NCBI GenBank assembly: GCA_032629725.1 | Contig: JAFEVB010000005.1 | Span: forward strand, 1,054,001-1,118,000 | DNA from: Gremmenia infestans | Taxonomy: Eukaryota; Ascomycota; Leotiomycetes; Helotiales; Hamatocanthoscyphaceae | Direction of reading: 5' to 3' | Length of the DNA stretch: 64,000 nt | Shown: in pieces, positions 34,610 to 45,540 of the stretch | Layout of the letters: the number at the start of each line of letters is the position of its first letter | Numbering within the stretch: position 1 is the first letter of the stretch | The notes under the pieces: model-generated | Database searches by the model: none | Seen by the model: the letters and a program-made list of their open reading frames with translations, nothing else | Told to the model about the DNA's origin: nothing | Program-made: the position numbers and the translations under genes

Positions 34610-35603
34610 CGGGATTCACGTTGAGTGTAGATTTTAAACGATGGGCTTTTTATATATATACATTCGCCAAACCAAATAACGAAGAGTCACGTCGGTGAGG
34701 TAGGGGTAGCTCAGCCTTAGCTCAGCTCAGCTCAGCTCCTTCCCTTTTACGTATAGACTAACGCCAAGACATCTAAAATGATGATGGCACGTGATTGACG
34801 AAAATGACCTTGTGAGCACCGCCATTCAAAGCCTGCAAACCATGGCTTCAGCGAATAGAAAGAGGATACGAAACTCAACGGTGATAATGCTACCTTCAAC
34901 CAGTATACCTTCTATTACACTTTGAGATTGGAGGTATGCTATCACCTCGTCAGGTGACTTATGTTCAGCTCCCTACCCTACCTAGCGCCATCAGGGTCTA
35001 TAAATACACATAGAACTTAGCTCTGCTCTCTCCCGGCTCGCTACAGTTTCTAGTGAAAATCTTTCGCAAGGGAAAGCTCAGCTCTGAACTTGAGGGAAAT
35101 CTGGCTTACATATTCATCCTATGTAATACCTTCTTAGGATTCCTTCGTAGCTTACAATTCCTGTCTATCTCGAAGGCGAGCTGGGATGTTCAAGTAAAAT
35201 ACGACACGCTAGCAAGGTTTCAGATCGGTGCCGTAAGGATGCAGCCTGAAAAGCGTTTGTTTTGTCTGAATATACTAAAATGCATGCCACGTAAGATTAC
35301 ATATTCTATTTCCCGAAGACTTACTCTAGATCTATCAGTATTTGTTTTCTCCCTCTTTATATTCCTTAAAGAAGAGCACTTTCACCTGTCTATTTCGACT
35401 GCATTGATATATTTCCCGGGATGCTAAGGAGCGGCTGCAGTGCTTACAGACTATCATATTCAGATAAGAAAGAGATACACAAGGATACGGCTCAAAAGAT
35501 TTTGAATCATTCTCTTATTCTCAAGTAGATTGGCTAGCATATTGACTGAAAGAACACGCGCAAGTTCGCAGCTTTAGCTAGATGTTGAACCCAGTTCCCA
35601 AGT
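34610..35603. other. Intergenic; CTCAG microsatellite at 34708-34738
   Basis: Upstream region of the large helical-protein gene. A run of CTCAG units (gctcagctcagctcag) is visible near 34719-34738. An open frame at 35053-35427 has no start or family support. I see no gene. Confidence 0.5.
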
Positions 35604-36545
35604 TTAGCCTTTCACACCCAAAGTCTCCAACAATTTTAACTTCTCTCTCTCCAGGAAACCTTCAAGTGTACCAAGCTGTATCCCATACTCTTCAAGACTT
35701 GTAATCTCCTTTTCAAAATCCAGCTTGCGCGGAATCAGTTGCGTCTCGAGGACCGGGAACTTCCCCGAGAGAACAAGCGCTTTGGTCTCCTCCTGACTCC
35801 GATATCTGATTCCAACTTTGACTCCCGAAACACGGCTAATGACTGCCGCAATCTCATCATACGTCAACGCCTCCTTCACCAGCTCGATCGTCTTCCCACT
35901 GAACTTCTCAGGCTGCAAGAACGCTGCCGCAGCAAACTTCCCCACATCCTCTGGATCAAAATGACCTTGTCGGTATTCCTTCGCATAACTAACAGTCATG
36001 ACATGTTCCTTTGGATACTCCGGAAAATACAGCAAGCAATATGGGGATAAATACTGGTATCCCAACCCAGTTGGCCTCAGTATCGTGACATGTTTGATCC
36101 CGCTCGCGAGCACGACATCCTCGACGCCGGCTTTGCTCCTGTGGTACCGTGCCAAGAAGGGAAATTCGCTTTTTCTGGCAGCTGTGAACTCATGATTCTC
36201 TTTGCTCTTGAATACCGTGGACACGACGAATGACGTGACAGTTCCTGCTTCTCTAGCAGCGTTTACGAAGTTCTGCGCCTGCGGCACTTCGCCATCGGGG
36301 TGTTGGAAATCTGGGAACGTGTTGAGGAAGACGCCGGATACTCCCTTGGTGGCAGCAGTTATGGAGGGCAGGTCGTTGTAGTGGCCTTTGAAGAGTGTGG
36401 CGCCGAGGGCGGCGAGGTTCTGCGCGGCTGGTGATGAGGGGTCGCGGACGAATGCGTGGACGCGGTGGCCGTGGGAGAGGAGTTGGCGGGCTGTGGACCC
36501 TCCTTGGTATCCTGTAGCTCCGGTGATCAGGTAGGTGGCAGGCAT
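35604..36545 (-). CDS. NmrA-like NAD(P)-binding protein, 313 aa
   Basis: This is a single exon from ATG 36545. The N-terminus YLITGATGYQGG (residues 5-16) is the GxxGxxG dinucleotide-binding loop of the NmrA/isoflavone-reductase-like branch of extended short-chain dehydrogenases. A later region has HRVHAFVRDPSS (adenine-ribose side), GVSGVFLNTFPDF, FVVSTVFKSKENHEF and YHRSKAGVEDVVLASGIKHV. The classic YxxxK catalytic pair is not in its usual form, as in NmrA-type redox sensors that bind NAD(P) without turnover. It may act as a redox-responsive regulator or as a reductase, and the sequence does not decide. It stands alone, facing away from the tRNA gene, with a perfect hairpin about 200 bp upstream of its start. 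Confidence 0.88.
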   Translation of the reverse strand: MPATYLITGATGYQGGSTARQLLSHGHRVHAFVRDPSSPAAQNLAALGATLFKGHYNDLPSITAATKGVSGVFLNTFPDFQHPDGEVPQAQNFVNAAREAGTVTSFVVSTVFKSKENHEFTAARKSEFPFLARYHRSKAGVEDVVLASGIKHVTILRPTGLGYQYLSPYCLLYFPEYPKEHVMTVSYAKEYRQGHFDPEDVGKFAAAAFLQPEKFSGKTIELVKEALTYDEIAAVISRVSGVKVGIRYRSQEETKALVLSGKFPVLETQLIPRKLDFEKEITSLEEYGIQLGTLEGFLEREKLKLLETLGVKG

Positions 36546-37184
36546 AATGGCAGTGGGAGTGGGAGTTGAAATAGTTTTCTGCAGGTAAAGTCAACAATAG
36601 ATAATGGTATAGTAATATAAAAGAGGCACTAGAAATTCAAGTTTTAAACTCGATGGTTTGATCGAATTGTCAAAGAGAATAATAGTCGGTTTTATATGAT
36701 ATGATGAAGCACGCCTTACGAAAGTCACTATACTGACGAACGCCGACTATTCGGCGTTCAATTAATATATGGTGGCTTCGTCAATTTGCTTACATCATTT
36801 CTAATCAAGTCTCGGTGGCCGCAATTAAGCTTTAGAAATATATTATTACACGGATGCTGAATTTAATAATCAAGGCAGTTATCATTGCCTGCGCTAGGTA
36901 GTGTCTACTTTTTCCTCCCCGCGTTCGCGAAACCCGAATTTTGCCCATTTTGCCCCACTGTAACGGGGGTAGGACCGTCTTTACACATGTGTTTTTGACT
37001 ATCTACAGGGCGCAATTATATTTCCTCTAGTACAGGACACGATTGTATTACTATAAGGCGTAATGGTACTTCCCTTACCCCCTTTCCTCCAAATGTGATG
37101 GCTAAAGATCGGGCAGCATATGTGTGGTATAGTACCAATGCTATTATATAATCAAATAGGCAGAATCACCTTCAAAATAATCTG
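36546..37184. other. Intergenic upstream of NmrA-like gene and tRNA
   Basis: AT-rich sequence with the hairpin at 36738-36759 (listed separately) and no coding sequence. Confidence 0.5.
36738..36759. promoter_or_regulatory. Perfect 9-bp hairpin/palindrome upstream of the NmrA-like gene
   Basis: GAACGCCGA (36738-36746) and its exact reverse complement TCGGCGTTC (36751-36759) are separated by CTAT. The GC-rich arms stand out in an AT-rich promoter. It could be a binding site for a dimeric regulator such as a Zn2Cys6 factor, whose sites often contain CGG/CCG half-sites. This function is inferred only. Confidence 0.5.
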
Positions 37185-37273
37185 TCCATGCTGGTGTATC
37201 GGTAACATTTCCGCCTCTCAGTGTGCATCACAAGTGATCGCGGTAGCGCTGGGTTCGACTCCCAGGCATGGAA
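37185..37273 (+). tRNA. tRNA-Glu (anticodon CTC) with an 18-nt intron
   Basis: All cloverleaf parts can be folded by eye. The acceptor stem TCCATGC (37185-37191) pairs fully with GCATGGA (37266-37272), with discriminator A37273. The D-arm is GTGT/ACAT with loop ATCGGTA. The anticodon stem CCGC pairs with GCGG (the outer pair is a U-U mismatch), with loop C-T-CTC-A-(intron)-C. The T-arm CTGGG-TTCGACT-CCCAG is perfect. The intron 37221-37238 sits between positions 37 and 38, the canonical place. The anticodon CTC at 37217-37219 reads GAG. The identity fits the TCC-start and D-arm of fungal tRNA-Glu genes. Pol III terminators follow. Confidence 0.9.
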
Positions 37274-37293
37274 CTCAGTTCCATAGGACATTC

Positions 37294-37307
37294 TTTTGCT
37301 ACTTTTT
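37294..37307 (+). terminator. RNA polymerase III terminator of the tRNA gene
   Basis: A TTTT run at 37294-37297 and a TTTTT run at about 37303-37307 lie 20-34 bp after the tRNA 3' end, as expected for Pol III termination. The remainder to 37724 holds no gene. Confidence 0.65.
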
Positions 37308-37724
37308 GCTAAATTATTGTTCCTCATTTTTATTTTTACTTTTGTTTCTGGTGTTGCCTGCTAGAATTCGCGGTTTGTGAGCGAGGACATAAGCGAATAC
37401 CCCCTTTTTTTTTAAACTACTTAGCTCGGTACATAAGGTAGGTATATAAACGATGATTACAAGTTGATCTTTGTTTAGATAGAATGTGATAAATCCGAAA
37501 TTGTTTCCAACCTCTACAATCTTTTCTCATGGCGATAAATGAGCTGTTCGAGCTACTTGCCAGTGTCACGTGACTCCTTATCTTATCGGGCGAGCTGCAT
37601 CGCGACGATCTTTGAGAAACATACAAACGGAGCGCAATAGAGCTTCTGTACTTTCCTGCAGCACACCTTCCCACAATGCTGCTACGAGTACCTTACGACT
37701 GAGCCGGCTCAGAAATCCCCAGCT

Positions 37725-40700
37725 ATGGCCTCACTGTGGTCTGCAAAACCTGCAGATCCCCCCAAAGACGTGGCAGACGTTGCCGACACTGGCCTTGCAG
37801 ATGTTGGTCTTGCTGCCCCTCAACCCCCAACGAGTGTTCCCATGGCACGGCCACAGCTCCAGAGAAACCAACCTCAGCCTCCCCCGCCCCATCAACCTCC
37901 TCCCCCTCCTTCGCCCCAGCAAGTTGGCAATCCGAATGACTCCCTCTCATTGATGCAACTCCGGCGTATCGTCACCGACTTCCCCAAGGCCGAAGCAGCC
38001 CCTTTTGCCTTCACGTACGCGGATACTGCGAGCTTCGAGGAAGAGATAGATGAGTGGTTTTCATACAATGAAGCAGAGTATAAGCGGTTGTTACGCGCGA
38101 ATGATACATTCGTAAGAAGATGGAAGAAGTTTGCGGGAATTCCATGGTTGGATGCCGAGGCAAGACAACGAGAGAGCTTTGTTGAACGAGAGGTCAATGG
38201 CCTATTAGCTACCGACCTTCGGCGCCGATGTAAAAGTCTGCAGACGATTCTTCATATCATTCTAGGGGTATGGGACGAGACGGCTGGGCTGAAGCCTATG
38301 GGGGAGGAAACAAATGCTTCAAAGAAATCTAGGGCTACGGAGTGTCAGTTGGAGCACATGAAGTTCGGTATCCTGCTAGTCGCAAGAGCTGGTGGAATTC
38401 CTCTCTTGTACGAAGTTATGCAGAATGCATTCAAGCGCCTTTGGTATTCAATCTGCCGTAAATGATGGACTATTACTGACCTTTTGTAGGGACGACGACT
38501 TCCGAGAAAACAAATTGATGGAGGAGGACATTCCGTTCATCCAAGATGAACTTGACAACGTTACCACAATCATGTACCTTGTGATCGAGGGTGTTCGCAA
38601 TGACCCTGCTACCCTGGAATATCCCCGGGCGAAGCTGCGTAGGTAAATGTTTTCCACTTCAAGCACCAGCTAACATATTTCCAGTTGGACTTAATCCGGG
38701 TATTGTTGATTATCTGGTGACTATCACTGCTCGTCTTCGGTGGGATGAAGCGAATGAACTACCCCAAACAAGAGTATGTCACAGTTTATCTTCGTGATCC
38801 AGCAGCTAATTAATATAGATCTTTCTCCTTTTCTGGAAAGCGATACTTGTCGTCTTCGGAGGTGCCGCCGAAGTGGATGAGCTTAAAAGAGCAACTGCCG
38901 AGCTCAGAGACTCTAAAAGTGGTGCAGGCGAACTTATCACTGCCTCGCCCCTGGATTATCATATTTTCCGCCAGGAAATCACTTCAAAATACCCCGCATA
39001 TACCCCGCCACAACCATTACTTCCTCTTGAACCGGATAACAATTCCATCCTGCCACCACTTCCTAATCGACCAAGTAGGGCGAATGGTGCGAATGGAATA
39101 ATACCACCTCCAATGAATGTCAATAGTAGTGGTGCTTCCATTCTACACCAACCTGTACATATTGCTACCCCAGCACCGTCGCCTCCACCTTCTCCACCAG
39201 TTGGTGGCAAAGCTGGGAAGAAACAGAATTATCAAACCAACCAGAATTTCCCTTTCATGTACCCCCCGTTAGACAGCACCAGCAACAGTGCCGGAGGAAA
39301 AGGCGCCGCTGGAATGCAAGAAGTGCTCGTTGGTCACAGATGGGAAGGAAGCGATATCCCAAAGTCAATCCTCGAAGCCGGAGAACTGTTTGCCAGGAGG
39401 ATGAGAATGACAAGGGCAATGCGTCAATTGTGGGATGAGCGAGAGCGCTTTCTCAAATTTGAGCGAGGATGGGACATTGAAAATGATGACGTCGAGGAGC
39501 TTGACTTAGAGACTATCCTTGCTCACAAGCTCTCGATGAAGGAAACGAAACGTATTAAGCCTGAAGTAGACTATGGACCAAATCCAGATATTGACAACAA
39601 GCTCAGAAAGAAGCTTGATCTCGTGGAAAGTTTTTATGTAAGTTTTGCCTTATTTTCTAATACTTGATACTAATATTCGCAGCGAAATTCTATACCACAT
39701 TTACAGTCTCTCGTCATAGTACTCCTAAAGGCAGTCTTGGCGAATGTGACTGCACTTATTACCCAACCACCCTCTAGTCAGCCCCAAAGTGGACTTGCCC
39801 CTGGCTTCAGATCAGAAGTGAACCTTCGGGTGAACAGTGCTCAGCAACAGCCACAGCGACCTCAAGACCCTGCGAACATTCCTCTTCCGACCAATGCAGA
39901 CCAAGTAGAATTGCAGATTGATGAGATCGAAGCTTTGAGATCAAGGGAAATAACCGCAAAAGCAGTCTCTGGAATTCTTCTTATTCTTCTCAAGTGGTTC
40001 AAAGTCTCAAGTAAGTTAGTCTTGTGGAGTCACAGTAGAACTCACACTAATTATCTTAGACATTTTGAAGTTTGAATACCTTACCCAGCTATTGCTCGAT
40101 TCCAATTACCTTCCACTTGTTCTTAAGCTCTTTGCTCATCAAGAGATGGACAAGGTCGTTATTAGCAAAACCGATCGTGAAGATATGAGCTTCTTCTCGT
40201 TCTGCAATCTAAACAGCAAGAACGCACCCCTAGCAAACGACATCGAGCCCGAGGAAGAAAGCGAAGATGATGCCGCCCCCCCACCAATTAAGACCCGTCG
40301 CGAGCTCCCTGTAGCAGAAGTCGATGACAAACTCCCCGCCCTCGCATTCCAAGAAGGTCAACACGCAGGCAAGCGTGACGCTACAGAAGGCGATGAATTC
40401 AGTGGCGAGCTGCCATCCGAACCCATCACCGATTTCTCATGGCGGAATTTCTTCTCCTCAATCAACTTCCTGCGCATCATGCAGAAAATTTGCAAAAACA
40501 AAGCACACCGCAACCTCCTCCTCGTCCAATACAAATCCTCCAACATCCTCAAGAAAGTCACGAAACCAGCTCAACCAGATCTGCGACTCTATACCTTGAA
40601 GCTTTTCAAGAACCAGGTGCCCTACTGCGGTCGCAAGTGGCGGCAAGGCAATATGCGCATCATCACACAAGTGTACCTCCATTGCCGGCCTGAACTCCGC

Positions 40701-40952
40701 GATGATTGGCTCGCAGGAAGTGATATCGACGCCGAGGTTGAGGAAGCGCTGCCCCTTGAACAGGCGTTACGCGCGCTCACGCACTGGCATAACATCAAAC
40801 GGTATCCGGACCAGATGGGTGCGGACACGAAGCTGCTAGAGGAGGAACATGATTTCTTTGTTAGGGAGCTAGATAAGATGGCTTGGTTGGATGATGGATA
40901 TATGGATGGCGAGAGCGTGGCCGATGGTGCTTGGGAAGTGAATGGTTGGTGA
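37725..40952 (+). CDS. FAR11: STRIPAK complex subunit (Far11/HAM-2/PRO22; N1221-DUF3402 family), 998 aa
   Basis: The six exons are 37725-38443, 38490-38638, 38685-38773, 38819-39637, 39683-40010 and 40060-40952, with introns of 45-49 nt and GCTAACAT-type branch sites. The total of 2997 nt is in frame. A Pro-rich leader (residues 30-75) precedes the N1221 domain: FAFTYADTASFEEEIDEWF, RRRCKSLQTILHIILGVWDE and EDIPFIQDELDNVTTIMYLV. A low-complexity linker (about 390-500) follows. The C-terminal DUF3402 region includes FEYLTQLLLDSNYLPLVLKL, FSWRNFFSSINFLRIMQKIC and KNQVPYCGRKWRQGNM. Homologues (yeast Far11, Neurospora HAM-2, Sordaria PRO22, animal STRIP1/2) are core subunits of the STRIPAK phosphatase-kinase complex at the nuclear envelope and ER. 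They control cell fusion and fruiting-body development. Confidence 0.95.
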
Positions 40953-41304
40953 TATAATGGGTATTCTACAAAGAACCTTAATGATATATCCAGTCTGTGT
41001 GCACACTTCTTGACATATTTTTCAATCTCTTTCGCGCTGTGTGTATAGGCTACGTGCATGAGGATGTCGCGTCAGATGACTTTCGTAATGTATCACAACC
41101 CTCAACAGCGTCATATTCCGAGTTGTCATTTAAACAAAGTACTGCATTCATTTGTTTTGTATAAAGTATCCTTATCCTTCATGTGCGCGTTGCTGGGAAC
41201 CCCTCATTTCCTTTTCCCCCTTCCTCCATACATCAAACACCCTCAATCACCTAAACCCCACACTCCTCCCCCCCATCCATCCATTCCATTCATCATCTCA
41301 AACC
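40953..41304. other. Intergenic between convergent genes
   Basis: A Pro-codon-like CCC-rich, pyrimidine-biased stretch lies near 41210-41300. I see no gene. Confidence 0.45.
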
Positions 41305-41826
41305 TCAAACCTTAAAATCATCCCACCACCTCCCCCTATCAACCAACATCCCCCTCCCATCAAAAAGCACCCCCTCACTCCTCAAAAGCGCCTCCTTCAC
41401 CGCCCGGTTCACACCCGATGGCGCATCTTGCGCTTCGCCTTTGAATCCACCTATTGCCTTTTCTTACACATTACCGTTAGCAAAATATACTTCATTTTAT
41501 ATCGGCAGTATATAAAAGAGAAAGGGCAACGAGGATATAAGAGACGCTTGATTATAAGAGACGCTTAATTGTAAGCTACGCACCCCATCTGCGCAGATAA
41601 TCCGATGGCACGGCACATGCGGCGCAAATGGATTCCGTCTTAAGGCTCCGCCTACGGCGCGGGGTGAGGAGGCGAGAGCGCTGGAGAGGGAGGCGTAGGA
41701 GGAGACTTTTCCGGAGGGGATTTGGAGGAGGAGGGCGTATACACGCTGGTGCGGGTGGGAAGTTAGTGTTGTGGTTGGTGGTGGGAGGATGGGATATCTC
41801 ACCTCTTGGTATTCAGTCACGGCCAT
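41305..41826 (-). CDS. O6-alkylguanine-DNA alkyltransferase (MGMT/Ogt-type), 130 aa
   Basis: Exon 1 is 41580-41826 and exon 2 is 41305-41450. The 129-nt intron (donor GTAGCT, acceptor CAATAG) gives 393 nt in frame. The DNA-binding/active-site domain is almost the whole protein: QRVYALLLQIPSGKVSSYAS, RAVGGALRRNPFAPHVPCHR with the acceptor Cys at about residue 73, then GFKGEAQDAPSGVNRAVKEA and the LLRSEGVLFD tail. These enzymes repair O6-methylguanine by moving the alkyl group irreversibly onto this Cys. It lacks the N-terminal RNase-H-like domain of full-length enzymes. Alkyltransferase-like proteins are similarly short but have Trp in place of Cys, so the Cys here argues for a true transferase. 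An alternative donor would change one or two residues at the joint. Confidence 0.85.
41537..41570. repeat. 17-nt tandem duplication inside the alkyltransferase intron
   Basis: ATAAGAGACGCTTGATT (41537-41553) is followed at once by ATAAGAGACGCTTAATT (41554-41570), one mismatch apart. It may explain why this intron (129 nt) is more than twice the size of others in the window. Confidence 0.85.
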
Positions 41827-42241
41827 TTTGCGGCAGGGGATTCGATCGTGTGTTTATTTCGGGTCGTCGATATAATAAAAGTGTAGTATTAATGCTTCTG
41901 TAGTAAATTTGGGAGGAATCGGAATTGGAAAGATGAAATGGGATGAGAAGTAAAGAGAAGAGAAGATAAGTCGAGAAGATGTTAGAAGCGAGCTTTCTGA
42001 TTGGTCAATTCGAGAGCAACCCTTTTTCGAGTCATGTTTGTCACACCGAACCCCTCCCAGCGCCTCAACCTATTCCGCATCCTATATTTTTGTGTTAATT
42101 GAGATACTGGATACTGCGCCTAGAGTGATGTGAGTCTTTTGGATGTACAGATACCAAGCAGCCCTTAAATTATATCTAACTAAGCATAACAGCTATCATT
42201 ATTGTTGAAATCATCGTATATGTTTTCTAGTTGCTCGCATA
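41827..42241. other. Intergenic
   Basis: This is the promoter side of the alkyltransferase gene. GA-rich repeats (agaagataagtcgagaag) lie near 41950-41985. No gene is seen. Confidence 0.45.
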
Positions 42242-42900
42242 TTATACTGTATACCCAAGGATTTTCATCCAGCGAGCTGAAGTCTGCCTCGTGCTCCAGT
42301 ATCTTGAGGTGATGAATAATCTATTACGGGGCGCAACTACTTCCAAAGCTTTGAGAAGTGTTGCGGGTCTCTGCTCGTCATCCGAACCTGATGATTCGTC
42401 CAAAGCGTCCACTATGATATAGGCGGTATCGAATGAACGCAATACAGATGAGAATAATGCAATGCGTTTCTCAAAGGTGAGGTAGGTTCCTTTTTGGAAG
42501 TAATCTGCGTAGGCTGTCTTCACCTCTTTTGGGATATCACTGCATTGCTGAACCAGTTGTTTGGTCAAGCTCGCGACAAGATTACTCCCCGTATGTTTGT
42601 CTTGATGCTTGTAGTTGCAGTAAACATACGCTATACCAGCCTTTTTGTCTTTGATGTAATCCTGCGTGTTTTATCACGATCGATCCAGGATTATTAGCTT
42701 TCCCATGTGTTAATGCGATGCCAGGGGGGCTCACGCCAAGACAGTTTTCCCGCTTGAATCGCCCTCATTAGTAAGTGTATGTTTTGAAACTCGAAAGAAC
42801 TTACGACTTGCATAGCAAAAGAATGTCGTGTTGTGTAGACTCCCGAGCCAATGCTCATATTCCGGACTTTTCAGAAACCAGTGCAAAGTAGATGGCTAAA
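42242..42900 (-). pseudogene. NACHT/STAND NTPase (NLR) fragment
   Basis: Pieces of a fungal NOD-like receptor can be read in order. There is the linker HWFLKSPEYEHWLGSL (about 42880-42830), a P-loop GDSSGKTVLA (about 42764-42735), DYIKDKKAGIAYVYCNYKHQ, then an open frame 42568-42242 with the Walker-B segment AYIIVDALDESSG and the sensor NRLFITSRYW. The frame then ends, with no ankyrin, WD40 or TPR repeats. The junctions between the first pieces do not join in frame with any GT-AG pair I could find, so the gene has indels as well as truncation. NACHT proteins act in fungal self/non-self recognition and programmed cell death. This copy is most likely dead. Confidence 0.65.
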
Positions 42901-42992
42901 TGAAGTATTAGGGTGAAAACTATCCTCCTTAAATTTCAACTCCTTTAAATAATTCTGTTTCATTTATAAAGTTATTTAGACTAGGAAAACCC

Positions 42993-44109
42993 TTAAAACG
43001 TACATGTCCCATGTTTCCGCAATCCCTTCAGCGACTGCTTTGGAAAAGTAGCACAGTCTATGCTCCATCTTCTATGCTTGTTTTGCACATCAAAGAGTGC
43101 GATCTTGTCTGAAAGTAAGGTTTCAGCCGGAATACTGGAGCTCGTCAAATTTTCTTCGTCAGCAATCGCTTCGGGTCTATTGGAGGCAGAACCTCGAAAT
43201 AAGGGCACACAGCATGGTACACAGGCGAAAATAACCCCAAGTGATGCGCCTACAGCCGAGAGTAGACCAAGATAGCCTTGCGAGTAGGTGAAGTCCTCAG
43301 CGTTAACCATGCGAACAGCCTGGATCCGGAAAGCGGTAACGATGAAAAGGCTATTTCCTAATTAACACATTTGCATAATAGACCATTTCGAGCTACTTAC
43401 AAGACACCGACGGACAGTATGGCCGATACAGATAATTTGTATGTCCACTTCCTGATCAGCCCCCAAATCATTGGCAAAGGCACCACTAAGATACTAAAAT
43501 CGAGAAGGAGACCTAATAGCTCAAGTACGAGGTAAGATGCGACTTGGTTTCCACAGTTCCCTGAAACATCAGTGTCCCAATCCACAGCCATAGGATGGCA
43601 GATCAGAAATATTTCGAGTAGAACCACTAGTCCGTAGAGTATAGAAAAGATAAGTAATATCTGAAATATAAACCGGTATTGCCATATTACTCCAAATATC
43701 CCCAACAAAAACAATACGGCATTCACGCGAACAAATGTGTTTACAATTCCCCACAATGTCTGATTTATAAGAAGTGACTGCTTCCGACATCAGCATACAA
43801 AAGCGCTAGTCCGCGCGGCCACAAAGTGCTCACCTTTACAACGATAAGAAATTTATTTATCGAGACATCAGCCTCGTGGCGATCCATGCCTTCATCAACA
43901 ATAGCCCACGTAGTTTGTGACATAAGGGCGATGCTTATACCAAGCGCACCAAGAACCAGATAGTCCTCTAGGCCAATTTTCCTCTTTATTATTCGACGTG
44001 AGCAGAAAAGGAGGCCGACGAAAAGTAAGGCGAGGCTAACGAATATCCAGCCGCATGTTATAGTGATAAGGCCGATGTTTGGGCCGTGTTGAGAACTAGG
44101 GGAACTCAT
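42993..44109 (-). CDS. Rhodopsin-domain fungal integral membrane protein (SAT4/PTH11-like), 336 aa
   Basis: The three exons are 43834-44109, 43401-43777 and 42993-43350, with introns of 56 and 50 nt (donors GTGAGC, GTAAGT), totalling 1011 nt in frame. Seven hydrophobic segments are visible. They include LITITCGWIFVSLALLFVGL, the charged IGLEDYLVLGALGISIAL motif, VNAVLFLLGIFGVIW, a segment ending ICHPMAVDWD, LGLLLDFSILVVPLPMIWGL and LGLLSAVGASLGVIFACVPC. The fungal rhodopsin-domain family is defined by the xLEDY/LxxxD motif after helix 2, the Cys-x-P-xxxxW motif and the P-x-P-x-I-W motif, all present here. The C-terminal tail is cytosolic, basic and Ser/Thr-rich. Relatives are GPCR-like plasma-membrane proteins, few with known ligands. 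It lies between NACHT and hydrolase relics. Confidence 0.82.
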
Positions 44110-45204
44110 AATGTGCGAGATTATATAGCAATAAAATACTTTTAAAATAAGAGCAAAATGGTGATTTCAGGATATGGATGCTATAAAGAAGTCTCAACTT
44201 GTAGTTAAATGACGCTAAGCCTCAAATAAGGCGCACGATGTTTGCGGACATCCGACCAATAAATGTGCGTCTACAGATGTAGTATGCATATGCAGCGAGT
44301 CGCAACGTGATCAAGACACCGAGTAGAAATTAAGGCAGACTTATGATATTGCTAGGCATCTTTCATCTGATTATTAAAGAAACTTTTAAGAAAGCCACTG
44401 AATAAGACATATCCAAGGGTCGTGAACTATTTATATTATGCTTAGAAGAAGGAATTTGAACTTTAAGAACAATTAGTACCATGTACAAAAGGTTGCTCCC
44501 GGGAACATCACGATATTTCCAGTTTTGACTCCATAATTCGAGCTTGCAACCTCGTCGCCATGAGAGACACTACCAAGTTGAAGAGACAATTGGTTTAACA
44601 TTGCCTCTTTGGGTGATACTAGTCTCATGGTAGAGGCCTTTTTGTCTAGAGAAGATCTCTTTTTATATTAATGAGTTTCTCCATCTGCATGTTCTTCCTG
44701 GCTTGAGATAATCGTGGGTTCTGGAAACGAATAGAGATTTTCTCTAAGTGTAGCCATATCTTTAAATACTAAATAGTTTGAGAAACATCTGTTTGTATTC
44801 ATACATAAAAAGGTTGGTCTCCATTATAATTTTAAATTAACTGAGAAGGACAAAAATCAAGTGGCGCTTTAAGTGGCCGCATTCAGCGAGATGCAAGCCT
44901 TCAGCTGGACTTAATGCGCCGTGTAAGAATCTCCGAGCCGAGCTGTCTTGATATACACCAATCGCAAGGCTAAAGTCAATATCGTGGAAATATATTGCAG
45001 CAAGAACGAGGCTGACGGCCCAATGAAAGTTGAATCTCTCTAGAAATGACCTTATCCCCTGGCTGCATGCATGTAAGCACAAGCAAATAATGATTTGCCC
45101 GGAATATACACTGCTATGAAAGTGCATCGTCCCACTGAAAAATGGCATATATATCGAAGTTGATGCGCTTGCTCTTTTAACAAGATTGAAAAATAGCACT
45201 CGCA
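44110..45204. other. Intergenic
   Basis: AT-rich. A minus-strand open frame at 44837-45205 overlaps the start of the hydrolase relic and has no family resemblance. No gene is supported. Confidence 0.4.
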
Positions 45205-45540
45205 ATGGCGAAAAGTGAAGTGATCGTTTCCTCGGAAGGTTTGACCAAGGTTTATGATGCCCATGAAGATGCCAAAATATAGTAAGTTTCCTAGCGTAGA
45301 TTACCCTGATAATCTCTCACCTGTGTGTTGTACAGCGTTGTTTTTGTCCATGGTCTTATGGGAAATCCTCGAGATACGTGGGAGGCTGTCGATAGCTGTA
45401 AAGACAAAGTATACTAGCCAAAAGATCTTCTTCCAAAGACTGTTCCGAAGCTGATGGCAAGACCATTATCAATATGGCGATATCAAGCACGGCGAAAATG
45501 TTCGTAACTTTGGAATCATTAATGGCCATGTTTTAGGAAT
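45205..45540 (+). pseudogene. N-terminus of a SERAC1/DUF676-type alpha/beta-hydrolase (often NLR-fused), truncated
   Basis: ATG 45205 starts SEVIVSSEGLTKVYDAHEDA, then a proper 54-nt intron (45282-45335; GTAAGT donor, TGTACAG acceptor). Next comes VVFVHGLMGNPRDTWEAVDS, with the oxyanion/nucleophile-side FVHGLxGxPxxTW signature of fungal serine-esterase domains. TAG at 45415-45417 falls where the family has Trp (VYWPRDLLP-like), and the same frame continues PKDLLPKTVP. Within 30 codons a frameshift and further stops end the readable part. TGG to TAG is a G-to-A change at TpG. This domain commonly heads fungal NACHT/ankyrin proteins, and a NACHT relic lies 2.3 kb away on the other strand. Confidence 0.65.

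Noticed and set aside
35053..35427. 124-codon plus-strand frame
   Set aside because: Low-complexity-like sequence with many rare residues, a non-ATG start and no motif.
44837..45264. Two overlapping minus-strand frames near 45 kb
   Set aside because: They end at or overlap the N-terminus of the plus-strand hydrolase relic, which has a clear family motif and an intron.
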